64,000 bases of DNA from Verrucomicrobiota bacterium (GCA_016222805.1 JACRQG010000007.1:496001-560000); one strand, 5' to 3'. Shown: positions 47,527 through 56,960, counted from the stretch's first letter. Notes: generated from the letters alone by a model not told the origin. Program-made: numbers and translations.

Positions 47527-47541
47527 CGGCGCGCGGCGCGC

Positions 47542-49056
47542 CTACTTGTAATCGCGACGCAGGTTGCTCGGCAGCAGGCCGAGTTCCTCGCGGTACTTGG
47601 CCACGGTGCGTCGCGCGATGGTGATGCCGCGGTCGTGCAGCTTGGCGACGAGTTCCTGATCGCTGAGCGGACTGGACTTGTCCTCGAGATTGATCAGGTC
47701 CGCGATCATCTCCTTCACGCTGGTGTTGGAGACCGCGGCGCCGCTTTCCGCCTGGTAGCCGGGGGTGAAGAAGTACTTGAATTCGAAGACGCCGTGGGGC
47801 GTGCGAATGTACTTGTTGGCAATCGCGCGGCTGACCGTCGTCTCGTGCACGCCGACGACCTCCGCCACCTGGGTCATCGTGAGGGGCTTGAGCGACGAGA
47901 CGCCATTCTCGAAGAACTCCCGCTGGGCGTTCAGAATCTCCCGGGTGATGCGCTCGATGGTCCGCTGGCGCTGCTCAATCGAATCGATGAGGAACTTGCC
48001 CGAACGAATGCGTTCCCGCAGGTAGTCGCGTTCGTTCTTGGTCAGGGTGCCGCGGGCAATCATCTCACGGTAGGTGGAGGAGATGCGCAGCCGCGGGATG
48101 TAGTCGTTGTTGAGGTGAATCTTCCACTCGTCGCCGTCGCGCTCGACGGTCACGTCGGGCACCACCACGCGGTTGTTGTCCTCGGCGAAGCGCCGGCCCG
48201 GAGCGGGGTCGAGCTTGCCGATCTCCTCGATGGCGGACTGGATCGCGTCGGGGTCGGCGCCGAGTTTGCGCGCGAGCTCGGGAATGCGGCGCCGCGTCAG
48301 CAGTTCGAAATGATCGCGCAGGATGCGGGCGGCCAGCGAGGTGCCGCGGCCCTTGGCCACGAGTTGGCCCAGGAGGCAGTCCGGCAGATCCTTCGCGCCG
48401 ATTCCCGCGGGGTCGAACGTGCGGAGCAGTTGGTAGGCCTCCTGGACCGCGGCGAGCGGCAGCCCGATTTGCAGCGCGATGTCGGCGGGGCTCTGCGTTA
48501 GAAACCCCCGATCGTCGAGGCTGCCGACGAGGTGCTTCATCGCGGTGACGGCTTCCGGACTGAGGTCGGCCAGCTCCGCCTGCTGCATCAGGTGCTCCTG
48601 GAGGGAGGTTTCACTGACGAGCGAGTCGAAGAAATGCTGACGGCGCTCCGCGTCCTCGGAGGTGTAGGGTTGGGCGCCGCCCACCTGTGCCATGTGATCG
48701 CGCCAGTCCTCGTCGAGCTTGCCCAGGATCTCGAACTCACGGTCCTTGGAAAAATCCATCTCGTCGCGGCGGGCCTCGGGTTCGCCGGGCTCCGGCGGGG
48801 AGGACTCGGGGTTGGCGCCCGTCTCGGCGCCCCCGGCGTCTGACGCGGCCTCCTCACCCTCCGGTTTCTCGAGACTGAGGCCGTCCATCGGCAGCTCCTC
48901 GAGGGTCGGGTTGGACTGCAGTTCCTCCTGGATCACGGAGCGGAGATCCAGCGCGGCGACCTGCAGGATCTTCAGCGAATGCCGCAGCTGCGGGGCCAGA
49001 ACCAGGGACTGGGTCTGGCGCTGGCGCAGTTCGTGACTAAATCCGGGCCCGCTCAT
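47542..49056 (-). CDS. rpoN: RNA polymerase sigma-54 factor
   Basis: A 504-residue protein with all three regions. Region I is glutamine/leucine-rich (QRQTQSLVLAPQLRHSLKIL). Region II is acidic (about 65-115, rich in Glu, Asp and Pro). The core-binding and DNA-binding domains follow, with the helix-turn-helix MTQVAEVVGVHETTVSRAIA and the C-terminal RpoN box ARRTVAKYREEL. Sigma-54 directs promoters of the -24/-12 class that need AAA+ activators, none of which is in the window. The Ser/Thr kinase gene lies 26 bp upstream on the same strand. Confidence 0.95.
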   Translation of the reverse strand: MSGPGFSHELRQRQTQSLVLAPQLRHSLKILQVAALDLRSVIQEELQSNPTLEELPMDGLSLEKPEGEEAASDAGGAETGANPESSPPEPGEPEARRDEMDFSKDREFEILGKLDEDWRDHMAQVGGAQPYTSEDAERRQHFFDSLVSETSLQEHLMQQAELADLSPEAVTAMKHLVGSLDDRGFLTQSPADIALQIGLPLAAVQEAYQLLRTFDPAGIGAKDLPDCLLGQLVAKGRGTSLAARILRDHFELLTRRRIPELARKLGADPDAIQSAIEEIGKLDPAPGRRFAEDNNRVVVPDVTVERDGDEWKIHLNNDYIPRLRISSTYREMIARGTLTKNERDYLRERIRSGKFLIDSIEQRQRTIERITREILNAQREFFENGVSSLKPLTMTQVAEVVGVHETTVSRAIANKYIRTPHGVFEFKYFFTPGYQAESGAAVSNTSVKEMIADLINLEDKSSPLSDQELVAKLHDRGITIARRTVAKYREELGLLPSNLRRDYK

Positions 49057-49082
49057 GCTGATGAATCGAGAAGGGGTTCATC

Positions 49083-50057
49083 TCAGATGGGGGGGCGGGA
49101 GGAAAGCGAGGGGATGACGGGATCGCGGACGCCGAACAGATTCTTCAGGTAAACGGCGAGCTTCTCGTTGGTGGGACCGTAACGATCGCTGTAAAGGTAA
49201 AGCTCGAGGTCGGTCAGCATCTCCAGGGCGGATTGGTAGCGCTTGTCGCGGTCGCGCATCAGGGCGCGCTGGATGATGGCTTCGAGCTTGGGATCGATGT
49301 CGGGGCGCAGCTTGCCGAACTGCGGGATCGGCAGGGTCAGGATGTTGCGGCGCGACTGCGAGCGGTCGGCGGAACGGAAGATGTTCTTTCCGAGCAAGAG
49401 CTCCGTCAGCACGATCCCAAGGGGAAACAGGTCGGCCCGCGCGTCGGTGATCGCATAGCTGGCCTGCTCCGGCGAGAGGTACTCGTCCTTGCCGGCGATC
49501 ACCTTGCCCTCCTCGTTGTACATCAGATCCAGGGCCTTCGCGATGCCGAAGTCGGTCAGCTTCACGTCGCCCTCGTAGGCAATGAGCACGTTCTTCGGGC
49601 CGATGTCGCGGTGGACGATGTTGAGGTGGCGGCCCTCGCGATCGCACTTGGCATGGGCGTAGGCGAGCCCGCGGGCGACCCGGGAGACGACGAAGGCCGC
49701 CATGTCGACCGGGATGGTCTTGCCGAGGCGGCGGTGCTGCTCGATGAACATCTCCAGGTTCACGCCCCGGACGAACTCCATCACCATGAAATACTGGCCG
49801 CCGACCTGCCCGAGGTGATAAGTCTGGACGATGTTGGTATGGATGAGATCGGCCACGAGCCGGGCCTCGCCGATGAAGTTGTTCTGAAACTCCTCGATCG
49901 CGGAGTACTCCTCGCGAATGAGCTTCACCGCGACTACCTTCCGGAAGTTGCCTGCGCCGAGCTGCAGGGCCTCGTAAACCACTCCCATGCCGCCCTCGGC
50001 CAGCTTGCGCGTCATTTCGTAATGCACCTCGTTGAATATGTGCTTAATTGACGCCAT
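49083..50057 (-). CDS. Hanks-type serine/threonine protein kinase, single domain
   Basis: A 324-residue soluble protein that is almost only a kinase domain. Gly-rich loop EGGMGVVYE (21-29), ATP-anchoring K45, helix C E64, catalytic loop [10 protein letters not shown] (149-158), DFG (169-171) and [19 protein letters not shown] in the activation segment. The catalytic-loop lysine of 'HRDLKP' is Gly153; D151 and N156 are kept, and such HRD[I/L][S/G]P variants occur in bacterial kinases believed to be active. There is no transmembrane helix or PASTA domain, so it is cytoplasmic. It is the first gene of a unit with rpoN, and regulation of sigma-54 output is an open possibility. Confidence 0.88.
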   Translation of the reverse strand: MASIKHIFNEVHYEMTRKLAEGGMGVVYEALQLGAGNFRKVVAVKLIREEYSAIEEFQNNFIGEARLVADLIHTNIVQTYHLGQVGGQYFMVMEFVRGVNLEMFIEQHRRLGKTIPVDMAAFVVSRVARGLAYAHAKCDREGRHLNIVHRDIGPKNVLIAYEGDVKLTDFGIAKALDLMYNEEGKVIAGKDEYLSPEQASYAITDARADLFPLGIVLTELLLGKNIFRSADRSQSRRNILTLPIPQFGKLRPDIDPKLEAIIQRALMRDRDKRYQSALEMLTDLELYLYSDRYGPTNEKLAVYLKNLFGVRDPVIPSLSSRPPI

Positions 50058-50137
50058 TAGCTCCGAAAGAAAGGAGGCGGCCGCTTGGCTGGCAAGAGCG
50101 CAAATCGGAAACGGCGCGAAATTTGCTGCACGACCGG

Positions 50138-50165
50138 TTGACAGGTCGCGACCCCGACCTAGGGT
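50138..50165 (+). promoter_or_regulatory. Candidate promoter with embedded palindrome before the IscA-type gene
   Basis: TTGACA (50138-50143), 16-base spacer, TAGGGT (50160-50165), only eight bases before the ATG, so transcripts would be nearly leaderless. The spacer holds a perfect ten-base palindrome GGTCGCGACC (50144-50153), well placed for a repressor. The -10 match is weak (3 of 6). Confidence 0.35.
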
Positions 50166-50173
50166 GCGCCGCC

Positions 50174-50491
50174 ATGATTACGCTCACGCCCCGTGCCGCC
50201 CGACAGGTCCGAGGAATGCAGGCGGAACTCGCCGCGCCGCAGAAACGCCTGCGCGTGCTGGTGGAATCGGGCGGCTGTTCCGGCTTCCAGTACGGCATGT
50301 CGTTTGACGAGCCGAAGACCGACGATGCCCAGTTCGAATGCGAAGGGGTGCCCGTGATCGTGGACCCGACCAGCCTGGCCTACCTGCAGGGTTCGGTGAT
50401 CGATTTCGACGACGGGCTGCACGGAAAGGGCTTCGAGATCCGGAACCCGAACGCCCAGAGCACCTGCGGGTGCGGCAAGTCGTTCAGCTGA
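50174..50491 (+). CDS. HesB/IscA/ErpA-type iron-sulfur carrier
   Basis: A 105-residue A-type carrier starting at the ATG at 50174. The three conserved cysteines are in [11 protein letters not shown] and in the C-terminal [10 protein letters not shown]. It hands [Fe-S] clusters to apoproteins. The match to IscA versus ErpA cannot be settled by eye. The operon contains no other isc or suf gene, so it is a stand-alone carrier. It is divergent from the kinase gene and convergent with ubiE. Confidence 0.9.
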   Translation: MITLTPRAARQVRGMQAELAAPQKRLRVLVESGGCSGFQYGMSFDEPKTDDAQFECEGVPVIVDPTSLAYLQGSVIDFDDGLHGKGFEIRNPNAQSTCGCGKSFS

Positions 50492-50507
50492 ACCCCGCCG
50501 GGCCCGG

Positions 50508-51209
50508 CTACCGGCGCGCCTCGTGCAGGGCGACGATGCCGAGGGTGAGGGCGGTGGCGCGGACCTCATCGAAGCCCGCCGCGGCGATTTCCCGCGCCAG
50601 CGCGGCGCGGTCCGGAAACTCCCCGATCGTGTCGTTGAGGTAGACATACGCGGCGCGATCGCCTGTCACCATTCCGGCGATACGAGGCAGGAGCCAGCGG
50701 AGGTACGCGTAATAGACGGGACGGAACCAGGGGTAGGGTTGGGAGAACTCCAGGACGTACAGCCGCCCCCCGGGCCGCAGGACCCGGCGCATCTCCCGGA
50801 GTCCCCGGGGGCGGTCCGCCAGGTTGCGCAGCCCGAAGGCGATGGTCACGGCCTCTTGGCTCTCGTCCGGCAGCGGCAGGGCGAGGCCATCCCCGGGCAC
50901 GAAGCGGAGGTTGGCGAAGGCGCCGGTCCCGGCGGCGCGTTTCTTGGCCTCGGCCTGATCCAGCATCGGCTGGCAGAAGTCCATGCCCGTGATCGCAGTG
51001 TCGGGCGGGAGGGCCCGGCCGAGGGCGAAGGCCACGTCGCCGCTGCCGGTGGCGAGGTCCAGTACGTGGCGGGGTTGCTGGCGTCGGACCCTCGACACGA
51101 GACGCCGGCGCCACCAGCGATCCGCGCCGCCCGAGAGGATTGCGTTGGCGGCATCGTAGCGATGCGCAATGCGACCAAACATGGAATTGACGGCGGTCGG
51201 ATCCGGCAT
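50508..51209 (-). CDS. ubiE: Ubiquinone/menaquinone biosynthesis C-methyltransferase
   Basis: A 233-residue protein from the ATG at 51209 (MPDPTAVNSMFGRIAHRYDA; upstream codons in frame are not conserved). Landmarks are MFGRIAHRYDAANAILS, LDLATGSGDVAFALG, IAFGLRNLADRPRGLREM and RVLRPGGRLYVLEFSQP, as in UbiE/MenG. It makes menaquinone from demethylmenaquinone; menaquinol would be the fuel of the alternative complex III in this window. Confidence 0.9.
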   Translation of the reverse strand: MPDPTAVNSMFGRIAHRYDAANAILSGGADRWWRRRLVSRVRRQQPRHVLDLATGSGDVAFALGRALPPDTAITGMDFCQPMLDQAEAKKRAAGTGAFANLRFVPGDGLALPLPDESQEAVTIAFGLRNLADRPRGLREMRRVLRPGGRLYVLEFSQPYPWFRPVYYAYLRWLLPRIAGMVTGDRAAYVYLNDTIGEFPDRAALAREIAAAGFDEVRATALTLGIVALHEARR

Positions 51210-51264
51210 GATCGAGGCTCCGAGAGGGCCCAAATGGGCCGCAAACGCAAGCTGGTCATAAGGG

Positions 51265-51294
51265 TTGACGCAATTAGAAGAAGGCAAATACTTT
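51265..51294 (+). promoter_or_regulatory. Candidate sigma-70 promoter of the IHF/HU gene
   Basis: TTGACG (51265-51270), 18-base spacer, TACTTT (51289-51294), 40 bp before the ATG. The -35 is good and the -10 is moderate. The stretch is clearly AT-richer than its surroundings. Confidence 0.45.
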
Positions 51295-51334
51295 AAGCGG
51301 AATCTCAACCCATAGCCTCAGACAAAGGAACCCC

Positions 51335-51667
51335 ATGTCCAACCTGACCAAACGCGAGATCGTACTGGAGATATACCGGAAGTCGGGCTTTCCGCAGAAG
51401 CAGATCGTCGACACCGTGCAGCAGACGCTCGACATCATTCAGAAGGCACTGGCTGACGGACGTAATGTGGAATTGCGCAACTTTGGCGTGCTTGAGGTGC
51501 AAGTGCGCAAGCAGCGGATCGGGCGCAATCCCAACAAGCCCGAAGCGGAAGTCGTGATCCCGCAGCGCGCGGTGGTGAAGTTCAAGTCGGGCAAGATCCT
51601 GAAGCAGCAGTTGAAGAAGCTCGACCTGGCCCAGTTGCAGGCGCAGCCGCCGACCCCGCCCGCCTAG
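51335..51667 (+). CDS. IHF/HU-family DNA-bending protein
   Basis: A 110-residue protein with the HU/IHF fold: NLTKREIVLEIYRKSGFPQK, the dimer helices, then VELRNFGVLEVQVRKQRIGR and NPNKPEAEVVIP, in which the 'R..RNP' arm inserts its proline into the DNA minor groove. 'ELRNFG.FEVR' is closer to IHF than to HU. The C-terminal tail is longer and Gln/Pro-rich (LAQLQAQPPTPPA). It is a monocistronic gene with its own promoter candidate and terminator. Confidence 0.92.
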   Translation: MSNLTKREIVLEIYRKSGFPQKQIVDTVQQTLDIIQKALADGRNVELRNFGVLEVQVRKQRIGRNPNKPEAEVVIPQRAVVKFKSGKILKQQLKKLDLAQLQAQPPTPPA

Positions 51668-51689
51668 TTCGGGAGTTCGGTCTCTTTTC

Positions 51690-51744
51690 GCCGGAGGTGG
51701 GGAGCACGGGTCAGGTCCCGTAGCTCCCGACCTCCGGCTTTTTT
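51690..51744 (+). terminator. Rho-independent terminator of the IHF/HU gene
   Basis: Long stem built of GCCGGAGGT / ACCTCCGGC, GGGAGC / GCTCCC and ACGGG / CCCGT, with one mismatch and one bulge and a six-base loop, followed by TTTTTT. It begins 23 bp after the stop. Confidence 0.9.
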
Positions 51745-51783
51745 GTCGCCCTCGCGCGATCCGGTCCGCCACGATGATCGTCT

Positions 51784-53097
51784 ATGGCGACGTTTCAGAC
51801 CCTCCCCGGCTTCCGTGAGTTCTATCCCGAGGACCTGGCCCGGAGGAATCATGTGTTTCGCTCCTGGCGGCAGACGGCCAGCCGGTTCGGTTTTTCCGAG
51901 TATGACGCTCCCGTGCTTGAGCCCCTGGAACTCTACAAGGCCAAGTCGGGCGATGAAATCGAGGGGCAGCTGTTCAGCTTCACGGACAAGGGGGGGCGGG
52001 AAGTGGCATTGCGGCCGGAGATGACTCCGACGGTCTGTCGTTTGGTGGGAGCGCGGGCCAACGCCCTGAAGCGGCCCATCAAGTGGTTCAGCATCGCGGA
52101 GTTCTTCCGCTATGAACGCATGCAGAAGGGACGGGGGCGCTGTTTCTACCAGTTCAACGCCGATATTTTCGGTGAACCTGGCTGCGAAGCGGAGATCGAA
52201 CTCATTGCCCTCTTGGTGCAGTGCCTGTGTGCCTTCGGCCTGACGGAGCAGGACTTCTACGTCCGCCTGAGCGATCGGAATCTCTGGTTTTATTACCTGG
52301 AGTCGCTCGGCCTCGACGAACCGCGGGTCCGGGCGATGCTGAGCGCGGTGGACCGGCACGAGAAGTACGGGGACGCCGCCTTCGAACCGTACATCAAGGA
52401 GTTCGGCCCACTCGATGAAACCGTGAAGAGCCGGGTGCTGGGATTCCTCGGAGTAAAGTCGCTCGCGGCGCTGGAACAGGTGCTCGCCTCCCAACCGGAT
52501 TCCCGGCTGGCGGCGCGGCTCGCCGACTGGCGCCGCGTGTTGGAGGCCCTGGACGCGATGGGCCTGGCGGGCTACGTCGAGGTCGACCTCGGGGTGGTGC
52601 GGGGCCTCGCCTACTACACCGGCTTCGTGTTCGAGGCCTTTGACCGCAAGGGTGATCTGCGGGCGCTGGCCGGAGGCGGACGGTATGATGATCTGGTGCA
52701 GAAGCTCGGTGGTCCCGCGCTGCCGGCCGTGGGGTTCGCGATCGGCGACATGACCTTCTCGTTGCTCCTGGAGCAGCGCGGCTTGATGCCGAAGTACATC
52801 GATGCGCCCGACGTCTACTGTGTGATTGGCGGGGCAAATGAGCGGCGGGCCGCCTATCGTGAGATCCACGCCCTACGGGCGGCGGGCTTTCGCGTGGATT
52901 ATCCCTTGCGGGAGACGGCATTCGGCAAACAGTTCAAGGCGGCGGCGGAATCGGGGGCCAAGCTGGCGCTAATCTTCGGGTCGGACGAAGTGGCGCGCGG
53001 CGCGGCGAAGATCCGCGATTTGACCCAGCGCACCGAAACCGAGGTCCCGCGGGAGCAGGTGGTCGCCCACGTGCGGGACTTCTTCTCCGCCGGTTGA
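51784..53097 (+). CDS. hisS: Histidyl-tRNA synthetase
   Basis: A 437-residue class II aminoacyl-tRNA synthetase. Motif 1 region TLPGFREFYPEDLARRNHVF, motif 2 RYERMQKGRGRCFYQFNADI, histidine-specific LGVVRGLAYYTGFVFEAF, motif 3 region GGGRYDDLVQKLGGPALPAV with VGFAIGD, and a C-terminal anticodon-binding domain (about 335-437). Normal length. The stop overlaps the next start (TTGA). Confidence 0.93.
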   Translation: MATFQTLPGFREFYPEDLARRNHVFRSWRQTASRFGFSEYDAPVLEPLELYKAKSGDEIEGQLFSFTDKGGREVALRPEMTPTVCRLVGARANALKRPIKWFSIAEFFRYERMQKGRGRCFYQFNADIFGEPGCEAEIELIALLVQCLCAFGLTEQDFYVRLSDRNLWFYYLESLGLDEPRVRAMLSAVDRHEKYGDAAFEPYIKEFGPLDETVKSRVLGFLGVKSLAALEQVLASQPDSRLAARLADWRRVLEALDAMGLAGYVEVDLGVVRGLAYYTGFVFEAFDRKGDLRALAGGGRYDDLVQKLGGPALPAVGFAIGDMTFSLLLEQRGLMPKYIDAPDVYCVIGGANERRAAYREIHALRAAGFRVDYPLRETAFGKQFKAAAESGAKLALIFGSDEVARGAAKIRDLTQRTETEVPREQVVAHVRDFFSAG

Positions 53098-53486
53098 AGC
53101 CCGCCTCGCCGAGCCTGCGGTTCCGCGTGCGCGCGGGAAACTACGCGGTGTGCCGCGTGGCGCCGGACGATCCGGTCCCGGCCTGGGCGCGCGGGCGCTT
53201 CCTCAGCGTGACCCGGACGCGAGACGAGCTTTCCATCATCTGCGCGGCCCGGGCGGTGCCGGCGGCGGTGCAGGCCGCCCGCGGCTGGCGCCTGATCGAG
53301 TTGGTCGGACCGTTTTCGCTGACGGCGACGGGAGTCATGGCCGCCGTGGCCCGTCCGCTTGCGAGCGCGAGGATCAGCGTCCTGGCGATCGCGACCTACG
53401 ACACGGACTACTTCCTCGTGCCACGGGAGCGGCTGGAAGAAGCGCTGATGGTGCTGGCGCAGGCGGGCCATGTTCGCGTACGCTGA
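53094..53486 (+). CDS. ACT-domain protein
   Basis: A 130-residue protein starting at a TTG that overlaps the hisS stop. It shows two ACT-like halves: LRFRVRAGNYAVCRVAPDD, DELSIICAARAVP, then GWRLIELVGPFSLTATGVMA and SVLAIATYDTDYFLVP. The 'I..LATYDTDY.LV' block is typical of stand-alone aspartate-kinase-like ACT proteins, which bind amino acids. The ligand and partner are unknown. Coupling to hisS could suggest an amino-acid-responsive role, as inference only. Confidence 0.8.
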   Translation: MKPASPSLRFRVRAGNYAVCRVAPDDPVPAWARGRFLSVTRTRDELSIICAARAVPAAVQAARGWRLIELVGPFSLTATGVMAAVARPLASARISVLAIATYDTDYFLVPRERLEEALMVLAQAGHVRVR

Positions 53487-53503
53487 CCGGAAGGGCGAAA
53501 ACG

Positions 53504-54301
53504 ATGAACGCGACCGTGCTGCGCTGGCTGATCCTGGTGGCGGTCGGGTATGCGACTCTAGCCGCGCTGGCGCGGTTGCTCGCCAGCCGCGCGCTCTATC
53601 ACCCCGAGGTCGCCTCGCGAACCACGCCGCCGGAGGCCCGACGGCTGCGCGGGCCCGACGGCCACGACGTCGTGGTGCGGCACCTGCCGAATCCGGCGGC
53701 GCCCCTCACGCTGTGGTTCCTGCACGGCAATGCCGAGGACCTCGGCGACCTGGAACCGTTCCTGCGCCAGCTCCACGCGGCGGGCTTCGCCGTCTATGCG
53801 TATGACTATCCGGGATACGGGGGCAGCGGCGGCTCCCCGACGGAGGCGTCGATCTACGCGGCGGCACGGGTGGCGCGGACTCACTTGCGGCGGGAGCTGG
53901 GAGTGCCGCCCGAGCGGACGCTCCTGGTCGGCCGCTCGCTCGGGGGTGGACCGGCGGTGCAACTGGCGACCGAGGAACCGGTGGCCGGACTGGTGCTGCA
54001 GAGCACGTTTGCGAGTGTCTATCGGGTGCTGACGTGGTGGCGGTTGCTGCCGTTTGATTTGTTCGAGAACGAACGGAAGCTGCCGGCGGTGGGGTGTCCC
54101 GTCCTCGTGATCCATGGCCGGCAGGACGAGGTCATTCCTGTCCGCCATGGCGAGGCCCTGTTTGCGGCGGCGCGCGGTCCGAAGTTCTCGTGGTGGGTGC
54201 CCGACGCCGGACACAACGATCTTACCGAGCGAGCGGGGCCGCGCTACCTCAGCGAACTGCGGGCCTTTGCCGGCGCTTGTCGGTCCGGGCGGGCGCCGTG
54301 A
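53504..54301 (+). CDS. Membrane-anchored alpha/beta hydrolase
   Basis: A 265-residue protein from the ATG at 53504, preceded by a GGAAGGG ribosome site. One N-terminal helix (8-28) anchors it. The hydrolase core has WFLHGNAEDLGDL (oxyanion hole region), YDYPGYGGSGGSP, nucleophile Ser in LLVGRSLGGGP, Asp in IHGRQDEVIP and His in DAGHNDL. It resembles the BEM46/ABHD13-like family of unknown substrate. The 3' end overlaps the convergent cdd gene by 53 bp. Confidence 0.85.
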   Translation: MNATVLRWLILVAVGYATLAALARLLASRALYHPEVASRTTPPEARRLRGPDGHDVVVRHLPNPAAPLTLWFLHGNAEDLGDLEPFLRQLHAAGFAVYAYDYPGYGGSGGSPTEASIYAAARVARTHLRRELGVPPERTLLVGRSLGGGPAVQLATEEPVAGLVLQSTFASVYRVLTWWRLLPFDLFENERKLPAVGCPVLVIHGRQDEVIPVRHGEALFAAARGPKFSWWVPDAGHNDLTERAGPRYLSELRAFAGACRSGRAP

Positions 54302-54710
54302 GCAGGTCGGCCGGCCCGAAGGCCCCCGGCAGCAATCCCGGGAGTGTCTCCTCCTCTGTGCCCTCGGTGTCGCAGAGGCAGAGCACGACGGCTTCCGGTC
54401 CGAACTCGTTGATCACCTGCCGGCAGGCTCCGCAGGGCAACGTGGGATGCGGGGTCGGCGTGTACACCGCGACGGCGCGAACTTCACGCTCGCCCGCCGC
54501 GACCGCGGAAAAGATCGCCGTGCGCTCCGCGCAGTTGCAGAGGCCGTAGGAGGCGTTTTCCACGTTGCAGCCGGCAAAGATCTTCCCGGAACCCGTCAGC
54601 ACGGCGGCGCCAACCGGGAACTTGGAATACGGGGCATAGGCGGACCGCGCGGCGCGGCGGGCGGCCGCGGCCAGCCGGCGTCGCTGGGCGGGGGAGGGCG
54701 TCGGGGACAT
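54249..54710 (-). CDS. cdd: Cytidine deaminase
   Basis: A 153-residue homotetrameric-type enzyme with zinc ligands in CNVENASYGLCNCAERTAIF and PCGACRQVINEF and the catalytic Glu in CAERTA. N-terminal AYAPYSKFPVGAAVL binds the nucleoside. The tail ends about 15 residues past the usual LLPGAFGP(A/E)DL and lies inside the convergent hydrolase gene. It is the last gene of the tdh-kbl-cdd unit, one base after kbl. Confidence 0.93.
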   Translation of the reverse strand: MSPTPSPAQRRRLAAAARRAARSAYAPYSKFPVGAAVLTGSGKIFAGCNVENASYGLCNCAERTAIFSAVAAGEREVRAVAVYTPTPHPTLPCGACRQVINEFGPEAVVLCLCDTEGTEEETLPGLLPGAFGPADLLTAPARTDKRRQRPAVR

Positions 54711-54711
54711 G

Positions 54712-55923
54712 TCAGAGGGAGAGTTCCTGTTTCACGGCGGCGAAGGTGCGCAGGGCGAAGTCGAGATCGGCGCGGGAATGGGCGGCGCTCACCTGGGTCC
54801 GGATTCGGGCGCGACCGAGTGGAACCACCGGGTAGGAGAATCCGACGACGTAGACGCCCCGTTCCAGCATGCGCGCGGCGAATCGCTGCGCGAGGGCGGC
54901 GTCGCCCAGCATGACCGGCACGATGGGATGCGCACCGGGCTGCAGGGTGAGGCCGGCCCCGGTGAGGCCGGCGCGAAAGTGGCGGGTGTTTTCCTCGAGG
55001 CGGTCGCGCAGTTCGGTGGAGCGGGTCAACAGATCCAACGCGGCGAGGGAGGCCGCGGCGATGACCGGCGCCAGGGTATTGGAAAACAGGTACGGCCGCG
55101 AACGCTGCCGCAGCAAGGCGATCAACTCGCGCCGGCCGCTGACATAGCCTCCGCTGGCGCCGCCGAGCGCCTTGCCCAGCGTGCCGCTGATCAGGTCGAT
55201 CCGGCCGGTGACGCCGCAGTGCTCCGGCGTGCCGCGCCCGGTGCGGCCGACAAAGCCGACGGCATGGCTGTCGTCCACCATCACGATCGCCCCGTGTTGA
55301 TCCGCGAGGTCGCAGATCTCCCGCAGAGGAGCGATAAAGCCATCCATGGAAAACACCCCATCGGTGACGATGAGGGTGAAGCGCGCGCCGGCCGCCTGCG
55401 CTTCCTGCAGCCGGGCCGCGAGGTCGCCGAGGTCGCGGTTGCGATAGCGGAAGCGCCGCGCCTTGCTCAGCCGGATGCCATCGATGATCGAGGCGTGGTT
55501 CAGTTCGTCGCTGATGACCGCGTCCTCGGCGCCGAGCAGGGTTTCGAAGACGCCTCCGTTGGCGTCGAAGCACGAACCGTAAAGGAGGGTGTCCTCGGTG
55601 CCGAGGAAGGCGCTCAGCCGTTGTTCGAGTTCGCGGTGGATTTCCTGCGTGCCGCAGATGAAACGGACCGACGAGAGGCCGTAGCCCCACCGATCGAGCG
55701 CGGCGTGGGCGGCGGCGACGACGGCCGGGTGGTTGGCCAGCCCGAGGTAGTTGTTGGCGCAGAAGTTGAGCACCTCGCGACGTTCCGGGCCGGCGCCGTC
55801 CGGGGGCACGACGGCCACGCGCGCTCCCTGGGGCGAGGCGATCACCCGCTCGGACTTGGCCAGTCCGGCGGCCTCAATCTCGGCGAGCACCTGGCGGACG
55901 TGCGCCTGGTAGGCGGCGTTCAT
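54712..55923 (-). CDS. kbl: 2-amino-3-ketobutyrate CoA ligase (glycine C-acetyltransferase)
   Basis: A 403-residue PLP enzyme of the alpha-oxoamine synthase family. Landmarks are [51 protein letters not shown] and the PLP-lysine in [19 protein letters not shown]. It splits 2-amino-3-oxobutyrate with CoA into glycine and acetyl-CoA. Its start overlaps the tdh stop by 4 bp (ATGA), which matches the shared pathway. Confidence 0.94.
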   Translation of the reverse strand: MNAAYQAHVRQVLAEIEAAGLAKSERVIASPQGARVAVVPPDGAGPERREVLNFCANNYLGLANHPAVVAAAHAALDRWGYGLSSVRFICGTQEIHRELEQRLSAFLGTEDTLLYGSCFDANGGVFETLLGAEDAVISDELNHASIIDGIRLSKARRFRYRNRDLGDLAARLQEAQAAGARFTLIVTDGVFSMDGFIAPLREICDLADQHGAIVMVDDSHAVGFVGRTGRGTPEHCGVTGRIDLISGTLGKALGGASGGYVSGRRELIALLRQRSRPYLFSNTLAPVIAAASLAALDLLTRSTELRDRLEENTRHFRAGLTGAGLTLQPGAHPIVPVMLGDAALAQRFAARMLERGVYVVGFSYPVVPLGRARIRTQVSAAHSRADLDFALRTFAAVKQELSL

Positions 55924-56960
55924 GACTCGTCCCAGTTCAAGACGATCTTCCCGCTGCGGCCGGTGCGCATGAGTTCGAAGCCGTGCTGGAACTCCGTGTA
56001 CGGCAGCCGGTGGGTGATGACCGGGGTGATGTCGAGGCCGCTCTGGATCAGCGCCGTCATCTTGTACCAGGTCTCATACATCTCCCGGCCGTAGACGCCG
56101 CGGATCGTCAGCATGTTGAACACAACCTTGTTCCAATCGATGGCGGCCTTCTCTGGCATGATGCCGAGGATGGCGATGCGGCCTCCATGGCACATGTTGT
56201 CGATCATGTCGGCCAGCGCGCGGGGGCTGCCGGACATCTCGAGCCCGATGTCGAAGCCCTCCTTCATGCCGAGTTCCTTCTGAACTTCCGGGAGTTTCTC
56301 CCGCGAGACATCGACTACGCGGGTGGCGCCCATCCGCTTGGCCAGGGCGAGGCGGTCGGGGTTGATGTCCGTCACAACGACTTTGCGGGCCCCCACCTGG
56401 CGGGCGATCGCGGTGGCCATGCAGCCGATCGGACCGGCGCCGGTGATGAGCACATCCTCGCCGATCAGGTCGAACTGGAGGGCCGTGTGCACGGCATTGC
56501 CGAGGGGATCGAAGCACGAGAGCACGTCGAGCGGGATCTTCGTGTCGATCGCGACCGCGTTGGTGGCGGGAATGCAGAGATACTCCGCAAACGCTCCGTC
56601 GCGGTTCACGCCCACGCCCTTGGTGTCCTTGCAGAGGTGACGTCGGCCGGCGAGGCAGTTGCGGCACTGCCCGCACACGATGTGGCCCTCGCCGTCGACG
56701 ACGTCGCCCGGCTTGAAATGCTTCACGTTATCGCCGACCGCGGCGATGACGCCGACAAACTCGTGTCCGATGACCATTGGCGGCCGGATGGTCTTTTCCG
56801 CCCAGGCATCCCAGTTGTAGATGTGGACGTCCGTCCCGCAGATGGACGTCTTCCTGACCTTGATCAGGACGTCGTTGATGCCGGGTTCCGGCACGGGAAC
56901 CTCGACCAGTTCGAGTCCGGGCCCGGGGCGGACCTTGGCGATTGCGCGCATTTTCTTCAT
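55920..56960 (-). CDS. tdh: L-threonine 3-dehydrogenase
   Basis: A 346-residue zinc-dependent medium-chain dehydrogenase. Catalytic zinc Cys in [22 protein letters not shown], structural zinc [43 protein letters not shown], and NAD site GAGPIGCMA. It oxidises threonine to 2-amino-3-oxobutyrate, the substrate of Kbl, giving a complete threonine-to-glycine route. Confidence 0.95.
   Translation of the reverse strand: MKKMRAIAKVRPGPGLELVEVPVPEPGINDVLIKVRKTSICGTDVHIYNWDAWAEKTIRPPMVIGHEFVGVIAAVGDNVKHFKPGDVVDGEGHIVCGQCRNCLAGRRHLCKDTKGVGVNRDGAFAEYLCIPATNAVAIDTKIPLDVLSCFDPLGNAVHTALQFDLIGEDVLITGAGPIGCMATAIARQVGARKVVVTDINPDRLALAKRMGATRVVDVSREKLPEVQKELGMKEGFDIGLEMSGSPRALADMIDNMCHGGRIAILGIMPEKAAIDWNKVVFNMLTIRGVYGREMYETWYKMTALIQSGLDITPVITHRLPYTEFQHGFELMRTGRSGKIVLNWDES

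Noticed and set aside
47528-47542. GC-only palindrome between tsaD and rpoN
   Set aside because: The arms leave a one-base loop, so no stable hairpin or clear terminator can form as written, and it overlaps the rpoN stop.
49083-50057. Kinase considered inactive because HRD is followed by IGP instead of LKP
   Set aside because: The catalytic Asp, Asn, DFG and ATP lysine are all present, and HRD-S/G-P variants are common among bacterial kinases, so inactivity cannot be claimed.
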